Part shown: piece after piece, positions 42,006 to 51,100 of the stretch
Layout: each line of letters starts with the position of its first letter
Numbering within the stretch: position 1 is the first letter of the stretch
From: Prorocentrum cordatum
Taxonomy: Eukaryota > Sar > Dinophyceae > Prorocentrales > Prorocentraceae
Assembly: GCA_963575745.1 (NCBI GenBank)
Contig: CAUYUJ010016154.1
Location: 176,530 to 240,529 of the forward strand
DNA: 64,000 bases
Reading direction: 5' to 3'
The notes under the pieces: generated by a model
Databases searched by the model: none
What the model was told of the DNA's origin: nothing
The model's input: the letters and a program-made list of their open reading frames with translations, nothing else
Translations under genes and position numbers: made by a program

Positions 42006-43658
42006 GAATCGGATGTCCAAGTAACTAGCCATTGCGCATAAGTGGTAGCCGCTGGTCTCGAACATGTGCTTCCGGGCCATTCTCTCCAAGTCGGCGCCAT
42101 AAAATCTGCAAAGCTTCTTACCCAGGGCGCCCATGTTGGCCTTCGTCCACGTGGGGCCGACGGTGTACGAGCGGAGCTCCCTCGGCACCCTCAGCTCTGC
42201 AGTCGCCGGGTCGTACGCCCCGCGCGTCTGATGGAGAACAGGGAGAAACAAGGAAATGGTGCCCTTGTTGGCGTCCCCCTCGAGGGTGCGCGTCGCCGTC
42301 AGGAGCGGCCCCATGGCACAACAAATGTCGACGAGCTCCCTGACGCTGGGCTCGTCCAGGGGCTCTGGGGCAGAGCGCCTGGGGTGGAGGCCGCGAGTGA
42401 GGTTGTGAGCCCTGGCGTTCTTGATCAGGGAGACCCAGGACAACAGGGTGCCGGAGAAGCGAGTCTCGCCTTCTTGCGCGAATGCGCAAGTCGGCACGGG
42501 CGGGTTCTGGGACGCCGCGTCTGAAACCAAGGCGTCGTACTCGGAGCCGTTGCGGTGGTAGTATTTCACAATGGAACGAGCTTTTTTACACACAGGCTCC
42601 ATGACCTTGCGAATGGCCAACATTGCGGGGTCAGCTTTTCTCTTGCCGGCAGCAGCCCCCGCGGCGGCGGCGGCGGGTGCGGCCGCGGCGGCGGCGGGTG
42701 CGGCCGCGGCGGCGGCGGGTGCGGCCACGGCGGGGGCGGCCGCGGCCGCCGATGACGAAGACGTGGAGCTGGTCGAACCTGAACTCGATTCCGTTGAAGA
42801 AGAACTCGCCTTGGCGTGACGTTTTTTCGGCCTCGCTGGCGGGACGCTGCGCTTTCCCGCCAACTGAATCAGATGGCACCCGCACCCAAGGGCGTTCAAG
42901 CCCAAGTCGCGAATGCCCTTTCGCGGGGCCGCTTCGTGGTCGGACAGCCCGCAGACGATGTGGTCTGGCGTCAGGCCGGCAGCAGCCAGAGCTTTCTCCA
43001 ACATTGACTTGTAAGAGGCAGCATTCTTACGGCCGACCATGTGGAACACCTCGAGGACGACCGAGTGGCGTTCGAATTCCAGGTCGCACCAGTCGACGAT
43101 GATGGCGTTGAAATGTTTCGGACAGAGACCTTTTGTCTTCCAGCTGTCGTATCCGATAGCAAAACGACATCCTTTCTCTGCAGCTGCCCGCACAGCGGCC
43201 CTGGACTCCGCAACAATTCCGTCGATGGTGCGGCCGACCTCCTGCGTCATCACAGAGCGGCCGCCGAGCTGGCTCAAGCGGGTGATCCCGTCCCGGGCGT
43301 CGTCTGCAACACGCACGGGAATCAGGTTTTTGATGACCATGATGACGGCCCACTCCCGGGTGAGGTCGTGGTCCACACGCCGCACGGCGCAACCCTCCTC
43401 GCGGGGGTGCTCGCGCAGACTCTCCGGGATCTCGTCGGCGTGAAAACGCCGCAGATGCCGCAGCATGGAGCCCGTGGAGCTCTCCTGCCACACGCACCCG
43501 TCATATTCCATTGACGGCATGAAGCCTGAGTCCATGAGAGTTTTCACATTGAGCACAACAGGTTGTTCGTCCGGCCAGCAGATCTTGCAGAACCGATAGT
43601 TGCTGGACAGAGGACGTTTTTCGTGGAAGAACTGGTGCGCCCCTCGCGCCGAACGCAT
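41898..43658 (-). CDS. hAT-family transposase, copy 2 (intact frame)
   Basis: 586 aa from ATG 43658. BED-type zinc finger with C24-x2-C27 and H68-x4-H73; first acidic residue in GYDSW (D171); second in CGLSDHEAAP (D240); CxxH motif C259-G-C-H262; an inserted Ala-rich/Ser-rich stretch (about 280-345); GETRFSGTLLSW and then LLTATRTLEGD and SLFLPVL, as in the hAT core; and ASYLDIRFN, matching the LDPRFK-type motif. It would cut and join hAT ends in the nucleus. The usual C-terminal hATC dimerisation domain is missing: after FNR the frame runs into Ala/Thr repeats of the spacer. Upstream lies a spliced-leader relic (43743-43764). Confidence 0.85.
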   Translation of the reverse strand: MRSARGAHQFFHEKRPLSSNYRFCKICWPDEQPVVLNVKTLMDSGFMPSMEYDGCVWQESSTGSMLRHLRRFHADEIPESLREHPREEGCAVRRVDHDLTREWAVIMVIKNLIPVRVADDARDGITRLSQLGGRSVMTQEVGRTIDGIVAESRAAVRAAAEKGCRFAIGYDSWKTKGLCPKHFNAIIVDWCDLEFERHSVVLEVFHMVGRKNAASYKSMLEKALAAAGLTPDHIVCGLSDHEAAPRKGIRDLGLNALGCGCHLIQLAGKRSVPPARPKKRHAKASSSSTESSSGSTSSTSSSSAAAAAPAVAAPAAAAAAPAAAAAAPAAAAAGAAAGKRKADPAMLAIRKVMEPVCKKARSIVKYYHRNGSEYDALVSDAASQNPPVPTCAFAQEGETRFSGTLLSWVSLIKNARAHNLTRGLHPRRSAPEPLDEPSVRELVDICCAMGPLLTATRTLEGDANKGTISLFLPVLHQTRGAYDPATAELRVPRELRSYTVGPTWTKANMGALGKKLCRFYGADLERMARKHMFETSGYHLCAMASYLDIRFNRATATATATATTTTTTTTSTTTTTDGGPRRRTGG

Positions 43659-43742
43659 CGCAGCCAAGGCGCAGGAAGGGGAGCTCTCACAGAAGCCAGG
43701 AAGCCGGGGACTACTGCCGACACAGCTTCGACGACAGCGGCT

Positions 43743-44327
43743 CTCGAACCAAAATGGCTACGGAACTTTCAGCCGTGGAGGTCCAGACCCAGACCTCGGA
43801 CGCCAGGCTTCAACCTTGAACGCCTGGGGGGGGCGAACCTGGCTGACCGCTGGAAGGCGGGCCCCTTTGGCGGCCCCCCCGCGCGAGGGCAGGGGGCCGC
43901 CTCCGGGGTACCCGGGTCCCGAGGGACCACCCCGGCAGCAGTCAACCGCACGTCCCCCCGACCCAAGAGAGCCCCAAGAGGAGCCCACAGTCCGGACCCC
44001 CTGGGTCCGGACCCCCTGGGTCCGGACCCTGGGTCCGGACCCCCCCGGTCCGCGACCCCCTGGGTCCGGACCCCCCCGGTCCGGACCACCCCGGTGGACC
44101 CCCCGGTCCGGACCCCCCCGGTCCGGACCCCCGGACCCCCTGGTCCGGACCCCCTGGGTCCGGACCCCCTGGGTCCGGACCCCCCCGCCCCTGGTCCGGA
44201 CCCCCCCCCCCGTCCGTCGTCACCCCCCCGTCCGTCGTCGTGGTCCCCCGTCCGTCGTCGTCGTGGTGCTCGTGGTCGTGGTCGTGGTCGTGGTCGCGGT
44301 CGCGGTCGCGGTCGCGGTCGCGCGGTT
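43743..44327 (-). repeat. Array spacer module, copy 3
   Basis: SL-like 22-mer at 43764-43743; otherwise as copy 1, with fewer CCGGACC units. Confidence 0.85.
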
Positions 44328-45979
44328 GAATCGGATGTCCAAGTAACTAGCCATTGCGCATAAGTGGTAGCCGCTGGTCTCGAACATGTGCTTCCGGGCC
44401 ATTCTCTCCAAGTCGGCGCCATAAAATCTGCAAAGCTTCTTACCCAGGGCGCCCATGTTGGCCTTCGTCCACGTGGGGCCGACGGTGTACGAGCGGAGCT
44501 CCCTCGGCACCCTCAGCTCTGCAGTCGCCGGGTCGTGCGCCCCGCGCGTCTGATGGAGAACAGGGAGAAACAAGGAAATGGTGCCCTTGTTGGCGTCCCC
44601 CTCGAGGGTGCGCGTCGCCGTCAGGAGCGGCCCCATGGCACAACAAATGTCGACGAGCTCCCTGACGCTGGGCTCGTCCAGGGGCTCTGGGGCAGAGCGC
44701 CTGGGGTGGAGGCCGCGAGTGAGGTTGCGAGCCCTGGCGTTCTTGATCAGGGAGACCCAGGACAACAGGGTGCCGGAGAAGCGAGTCTCGCCTTCTTGCG
44801 CGAATGCGCAAGTCGGCACGGGCGGGTTCTGGGACGCCGCGTCTGAAACCAAGGCGTCGTACTCGGAGCCGTTGCGGTGGTAGTATTTCACAATGGAACG
44901 AGCTTTTTACACACAGGCTCCATGACCTTGCGAATGGCCAACATTGCGGGGTCAGCTTTTCTCTTGCCGGCAGCAGCCCCCGCGGCGGCGGCGGCGGGTG
45001 CGGCCGCGGCGGCGGCGGGCGCGGCCGCGGCGGCGGCGGGTGCGGCCACGGCGGGGGCGGCCGCGGCCGCCGATGACGAAGACGTGGAGCTGGTCGAACC
45101 TGAACTCGATTCCGTTGAAGAAGAACTCGCCTTGGCGTGACGTTTTTTCGGCCTCGCTGGCGGGACGCTGCGCTTTCCCGCCAACTGAATCAGATGGCAC
45201 CCGCACCCAAGGGCGTTCAAGCCCAAGTCGCGAATGCCCTTTCGCGGGGCCGCTTCGTGGTCGGACAGCCCGCAGACGATGTGGTCTGGCGTCAGGCCGG
45301 CAGCAGCCAGAGCTTTCTCCAACATTGACTTGTAAGAGGCAGCATTCTTACGGCCGACCATGTGGAACACCTCGAGGACGACCGAGTGGCGTTCGAATTC
45401 CAGGTCGCACCAGTCGACGATGATGGCGTTGAAATGTTTCGGACAGAGACCTTTTGTCTTCCAGCTGTCGTATCCGATAGCAAAACGACATCCTTTCTCT
45501 GCAGCTGCCCGCACAGCGGCCCTGGACTCCGCAACAATTCCGTCGATGGTGCGGCCGACCTCCTGCGTCATCACAGAGCGGCCGCCGAGCTGGCTCAAGC
45601 GGGTGATCCCGTCCCGGGCGTCGTCTGCAACACGCGCGGGAATCAGGTTTTTGATGACCATGATGACGGCCCACTCCCGGGTGAGGTCGTGGTCCACACG
45701 CCGCACGGCGCAACCCTCCTCGCGGGGGTGCTCGCGCAGACTCTCCGGGATCTCGTCGGCGTGAAAACGCCGCAGATGCCGCAGCATGGAGCCCGTGGAG
45801 CTCTCCTGCCACACGCACCCGTCATATTCCATTGACGGCATGAAGCCTGAGTCCATGAGAGTTTTCACATTGAGCACAACAGGTTGTTCGTCCGGCCAGC
45901 AGATCTTGCAGAACCGATAGTTGCTGGACAGAGGACGTTTTTCGTGGAAGAACTGGTGCGCCCCTCGCGCCGAACGCAT
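44220..45979 (-). pseudogene. hAT transposase, copy 3 (single-base frameshift)
   Basis: Nearly identical to copy 2. The frame from ATG 45979 runs through finger, both Asp motifs, CGCH and the Ala-rich part, then breaks near 44905-44909 where a T run has five bases instead of the six in copies 1 and 2, giving KKLVPL and a stop. The rest continues in the next frame to 44220. A sequencing error in the homopolymer could explain it. A spliced-leader relic (46064-46085) lies 84 nt upstream. Confidence 0.85.
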
Positions 45980-46063
45980 CGCAGCCAAGGCGCAGGAAGG
46001 GGAGCTCTCACAGAAGCCAGGAAGCCGGGGACTACTGCCGACACAGCTTCGACGACAGCGGCT

Positions 46064-46601
46064 CTCGAACCAAAATGGCTACGGAACTTTCAGCCGTGGA
46101 GGTCCAGACCCAGACCTCGGACGCCAGGCTTCAACCTTGAACGCCTGGGGGGGGCGAACCTGGCTGACCGCTGGAAGGCGGGCCCCTTTGGCGGCCCCCC
46201 CGCGCGAGGGCAGGGGGCCGCCTCCGGGGTACCCGGGTCCCGAGGGACCACCCCAGCAGCAGTCAACCGCACGTCCCCCCGACCCAAGAGAGCCCCAAGA
46301 GGAGCCCACAGTCCGGACCCCCTGGGTCCGGACCCCCTGGGTCCGGACCCCCTGGGTCCGGACCCCCTGGGTCCGGACCCCCCCGGTGGGTCCGGACCCC
46401 CCCGGTCCGGACCCCCTGGGTCCGGACCCCCTGGGTCCGGACCCCCTGGGTCCGGACCCCCCCGCCCCTGGTCCGGACCCCCCCCCCCGTCCGTCGTCAC
46501 CCCCCCGTCCGTCGTCGTGGTCCCCCGTCCGTCGTCGTCGTGGTGCTCGTCGTGGTCGTGGTCGTGGTCGCGGTCGCGGTCGCGGTCGCGGTCGCGCGGT
46601 T
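46064..46601 (-). repeat. Array spacer module, copy 4
   Basis: SL-like 22-mer at 46085-46064. It ends at the same base (CGCGCGGTT) as the others but is preceded by a different gene, not a transposase. Confidence 0.85.
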
Positions 46602-46935
46602 ACCTTCGCGCCCTCGCGAGGCCTCCTTGGAGACATGCAATTCTGCGGCCCAGGCCGCGACGCGCGAAGCGCGATTATCTTCTTGCGTTTTCTTCATCGT
46701 TTGAGACACCGGTAGTTGGCCTTCGAGAAGCTCCTCGTCGCCACGGCTGGACGCAGCTCGGAAAACTGGTGCGTCTGGACCCCGGGAGGGGTCCGAAGAC
46801 CGAGTTTGAGCAGATTTGGAGTTCCAGTGTCTCAACTCGCCCTTCTCCGATCTTGCCGGGCGCTTTTGGTGGCGGGTGTGCAAGCGCCGAGAGCTCTGCC
46901 AGCAGTCTAGGCCGCCGGTCTGCAGAGACAGCCTC
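46602..46935 (-). pseudogene. Fragment of an unrecognised gene upstream of the array
   Basis: A minus-strand frame reads GLDCWQSSRRLHTRHQKR, SRGDEELLEGQLPVSQTMKK and HVSKEASRGREG, then enters spacer copy 4 exactly where the transposase copies do. It looks coding, but I know no family. At the junction the sequence AAGGTAACC resembles a splice donor. The 5' part is lost in CTC-rich and Gly/Ala repeat sequence. Confidence 0.35.
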
Positions 46936-47112
46936 AACGAGAGAAGGAGGAGGAGGAGGAGGAGGACAGGAGGAGGAGGAGGCGGAGGAGGAGGAGGTGC
47001 AGCAGCGGCGGCAGCGGCCAGCGGCGGCCAGCGGCCAGCGGCGGCCAGCGGCGGCACCTCGGCCGTTGCAGCGGCCCCGCTGGGGCAGCGCGCGAGACGC
47101 CGAACGGGCCGG

Positions 47113-47158
<46 letters not shown>

Positions 47159-47332
47159 CTCCTCCTCCTCCTCATCCTCCTTCTTCTCCTCCTCCTCCTC
47201 CTCCTCCTCTTCCTCCTCCTCCTCCTCCCTCGCCCCCACTGTCCCCATCCCCGTCGGGGCTGCCGATCGGGACGGCCTGGAATCGAAGCGAATCGAAATC
47301 GGGCTGACTGAAATCGCCTCTGCATGGATGCG
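46936..47332. repeat. GAG tract, GCGGCCAGCG repeat and CTC-rich tract
   Basis: GAGGAGG run (about 46945-47000), GCGGCCAGCGGC repeats (about 47005-47060), CCTCGT and CTCCTC runs (about 47113-47235). Confidence 0.85.
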
Positions 47333-47550
47333 AAACCGGCCGAACCAACCGAACCGAACCGGCCGAACCGGACCGGTCGGAACACATAAAACCGAACCGG
47401 TAGAACCGAACCGGCCGAACCGAACCGGTCGAACCGAACCGGTCTACGACAAAGAACCGAACCGGTCGAACCGAACCGGTTTGCGACGCGAACCGGAACC
47501 GGTCGAACCGAACCGGTCGCACATCGAACCGAACCGGACCGGACCGAACC
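47333..47550. repeat. Right subterminal GAACCGAACCGGTC array
   Basis: Same basic unit as at 35696-35935 with GGTC instead of GGCC, in direct orientation. Confidence 0.75.
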
Positions 47551-47561
47551 GCGGCTTTCAT

Positions 47562-47569
47562 GGTACTAC
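47562..47569 (+). repeat. Right target-site duplication of the hAT-like insertion
   Basis: GGTACTAC; see 35677-35684. Confidence 0.6.
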
Positions 47570-48124
47570 GACGACGCGTCGGACGTGGACATGAAGCCGT
47601 TCTGGCTCGACGGCACCGTGGCCCCCTCCTTGCACGAGGACGCGCTGCCGATCAGGACGCACCCCGCGAGCGAGCACACTGCTCCCGCTGGAGGTGCTGG
47701 AGGGGGTCCGCCGCGCGAGCGCTTCGCGCCGCGGGCCGACCCGCCTCCCCAGGACCCGACCCACAGCCCCCCCGACCCCTCCGACTCGGACCCGTCGTCC
47801 TGGATCAGGGGTTGGGGTCTTTTCGGCATCAGTTGGAAGGACATCGGCAACCGCACGCACTGGTTCGCCGAGGGGATGGGCGGGGGCACTTTCAGGGCTG
47901 TCGGGAGCTTCAGGTCCGCCTTTTCGACTCGTGAGGCAGGAGGTTGGCTGAGCTCAGACGGCGGCTGGGTGCTGTACATGGCCGACCAGATGGGCCTCTA
48001 CCTGTTCGGCTCCGCGTGGCCGCTAGTCGCCGGGCTCGCGGCGATCCTCTCCGGCACTGGCGTGATCGCGCTCCTGGCCCACAGCCTGAGGACGCTCTTT
48101 GCTCCCTGCAGCTGGGCGGCTTGA
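47570..48124 (+). pseudogene. Element 2 gag-like polyprotein, N-terminal part
   Basis: Continues, in register, the frame that ends at 35684 before the insertion (DDASDVDMKPFWLDGTV). Proline-rich middle, then a probable membrane segment at about 48004-48090 (PLVAGLAAILSGTGVIALLA). It stops at TGA 48122-48124, but the same frame is open for another 5.6 kb after that codon. So the TGA is either a mutation within one long ORF or a recoded stop. Function unknown. Confidence 0.55.
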
Positions 48125-51100
48125 ACATGCGGTCTGGTGTTGGCATGCTGCCCCTGCCCGAGGCGCAAGACGCCTGGCGAGGCCAAGATTGATAAGCTGG
48201 TCCCGCCGGCGGCCCCGCCCCTCACCGACGTGGTATGGCACGGCCCAGCCGTGGGTGCAGACCCGACCACTGATTGGTACCGCAAGAGCATCAAGGAGGG
48301 CAGGGGCTCCAAGCGTGGCCAGAACGACCTCCTGATCAAGGTCGACTACCGAGTCGCGCGGCTCAAGCTTAACATGAAGTCCCCGGAGCGCATCAACCGC
48401 CAAGGACTGTGGGTCGAGTACGACTCCGTGAAGGGCGCGAGCGACAAGGGCTTCCGGCGCGAGCTCGAGCAGCGCGACCCGCGCTGGCTTCACCTGTGCC
48501 GCTCCGCCGGCTGCACTGGGCGCAAGGGGCGCGAGAACGAGCTGCACTGCAAGGAGTACGCCGCCCTCGACAACGAGGCCATCGTGGACCCCGGCGACTA
48601 CTCGAAGTTCACACCATGCAGGATCTTCGTCTGGCTCTGGCGGTGGTTGGGCCTGACCTACAAGCTGCTGCTGTACGTCATCTCATGGCTTTCGTGCTGC
48701 GGGGCGTGCATCTGCCGCCGGCGACGCCGCCGTCGCAAGACTGGCGATGCGGAGCCTGGCGCGCAGGGGTCCGTGGCGAGGCTGCTCGACCAGGAGTCCG
48801 AGTCCGAGGTGGACGTCGAGGACAACCCCTGCGAGGCGGTGAAGGTGGGGCTCATGATCAAAGGCAAGATGCGCCCACTGGCGCCTGAAGGATGTCGCGA
48901 CGCCGCTCGCGGTGAGCCGACCGTGCTGTTGGTGGAGGACGGCCGAGCTTCGGACCTCAAGCCCTCCAGTGAGGGGAATGCGACGGCTTGCCTATGCGAG
49001 CACCACAAGCAGATCTACAAGGTCCTACGCTATGGCGAGAAGTGCTCTCAGGTGACGTGCTTCCGCGAAGCGGTGGGCATGGCCTCAGGGGTTCCGCTCT
49101 GCCTGCAGCACCTCGGCGGCGACGCTGCCAAAGCGATCAACGACACTTCCACAGGTGGCAGGTTCTTCGCAGGTTTGCGGCGTCGGACCCAGAGGAGCCC
49201 TGCCCCGCGGAGCCGCGCACCAGAGCGGGCCGCTGCCGCTCCAGCCCGGAGCCGCACTCCAGAGCGCTCCACCCCGGCGGTCCCTGCCCCGGAGGCACCC
49301 ACCAGCCCAGGCGATCCTGTCCCCGCGCCTGTGGGACCACCGAGGATGCTGTTTGAGGCGCCGCCGGTCCCAAAGTTCCCCAAGTCGCCCACGCCGCCGC
49401 CCATGCCGCTCGGGCAGCATTTCATCGTTCGGGCGAGGGTGCAATGGCCAGAAGGGGCGCAGTGGATGATTTTCAGGGGAAGGGCAGCCGACGCCGCCGC
49501 GGCCAGCACGGTCGCCGAGTACCTTGACGGCGCGATGGCCCTCGAGGTGGAGGATCCGACAGGCACCGTCATCCGCTTTCTGGTGAAGCCTGACGGCGTC
49601 ATCCGTGCACCTGCTCCGGGGCCCTCGGAGCGCCTGCCCGCAGGGTTCATCGAGGAGATGCTCCACCACGCGCCCTTGGGTTGCGAGGAGCTCGGCATCA
49701 GCGTCTTGGCGACCAGCATACCCGAGAAAGTCTGGCACAAGTTGGCTGCGTGGCACGGGCTCCCCGTGGGCGGCCGCGCCGGGCCACTCAGCGAGGCCCG
49801 CTGGCAGCTGCTCCGCGAGAAGGTGGCCAGCTTAGTCCGGTGGCACCCTGAAGGGGGAGTGGCACCCAGCCCGAGCTTCGAGGCGAGAGCTACCGAGGCA
49901 GACGCCAAGTTGCGCAGCCACTGGCAACGGCTGGACCGTAGCAGCTCGCCCAAGCCGCCAGCTGGGTCTGCCCGGAGAGGTTCGCGCTCCCCGTCAGCCG
50001 AGGGCGGGCGCGCAGCTAGCTCCGAGGCACCCGCATCGGGAGAGAGCCATCAGGAGGACGACGGCGGGGATATGATGGCATGCTACTTGGAGGAGAAGGC
50101 CCGGGGATCGAGCGACGCAGCGGCGGTGCAGAGTGTGGCCGCCGGCTTCGGCGAGGAGGCCCACCAGGTGCTCGCCGACCTCATCCGCTACGCCCAGCAC
50201 CTCAGGCAGCAGACGACCGAACCTGAGGAGCTCGCACGGCTCGATGGGCACATCGGCAGCTGGGAGGCGCTGCAGCAGGTGCCTTCACGGCCTCAGACCC
50301 CGGAGGCAGCGCCGAGCAGCCTGCAGGGTCTGCTCAAGCTCCCGCCCGAGCGCCACCGCTCGCAAGGGCTGCCGGCCGCCCAGGCCGATAGCGCGCCCTC
50401 GATCGAGACGCGGCCGCCCCGCCCGCCAGCAGCGCCTGCACCGGCGCTCGCACTTGGGCTGCGGGACACCGGCCCCCTGCCGGCCGCGGCTGGGCTCGCC
50501 CCAGTCGTTCGCCCACAAGCTCCAAACGTTGGGGCCCTATTCCGCTACGACCATCACATTAGCGACTTGGGTTTACTCCCAGGTCTGGCTGCAGCTCCGG
50601 CACGCTATGCCGCGGGAGCCCCAGAGGAAGGCGGAGGAAGCGACCCGTTTGGCCTCATGCAGCCCGGAGCACCCTTGGATGCGAACACCGCGCGGATGCT
50701 GCACGCCCTGGAAGGGGTCGCTAGCGCCCGCCGAGGCGACAAGGCGGCCCAGCGCGGGACGGTGGCGGCATTGGGAAGAGCGGAGGAGTTGGACGTCTAC
50801 TTGGCGCGCGGGTGCGGCCAGCTGACGGTGGAGGTCTGCGACGAGGTCCTTGGGCGCGAGCTGTTCTATGCTCTGCGCCGGACCTGCGAGCAGAACAAAG
50901 CCCTGATGCTCGCGGTCGAAGCGCCCACGACGGTGTCCAATCGGATCGCGATGGCCTGCGCCTCGCTCAGCTTCGGCGGCAGCAGCCTGGACAACCTGGC
51001 TCCGCGGTCGGCCTCAGCGGCGGACTTCCCGACATACAAGACGGTCGCGTTCGACAAGTACAGCGCGCCGCGCGACACCAAGCTGGAGCCCAGGCCCAGG

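Larger units (their letters stand above)
35685..47561 (-). mobile_element. hAT-like composite insertion (11.9 kb) inside element 2
   Basis: Bounded by an 8-bp target duplication (7/8) and about 12-bp imperfect inverted ends: ATGATGGCCGCG at the left, the complement of ATGAAAGCCGCG at the right (10/12). Just inside both ends are AACCGAACCGG arrays. The cargo, all on the minus strand, is part of an unknown gene, three tandem hAT transposase genes and an acidic-protein gene. Removing the insertion and one duplication joins two open frames of element 2 without a shift, which supports the boundaries. It could be one large hAT element with an amplified transposase or several nested events. Confidence 0.65.

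Noticed and set aside
35685-47561. The insertion as a large intron of element 2
   Set aside because: It carries its own transposase genes on the other strand, inverted ends and a target duplication; no splice-site pair fits the junctions better.
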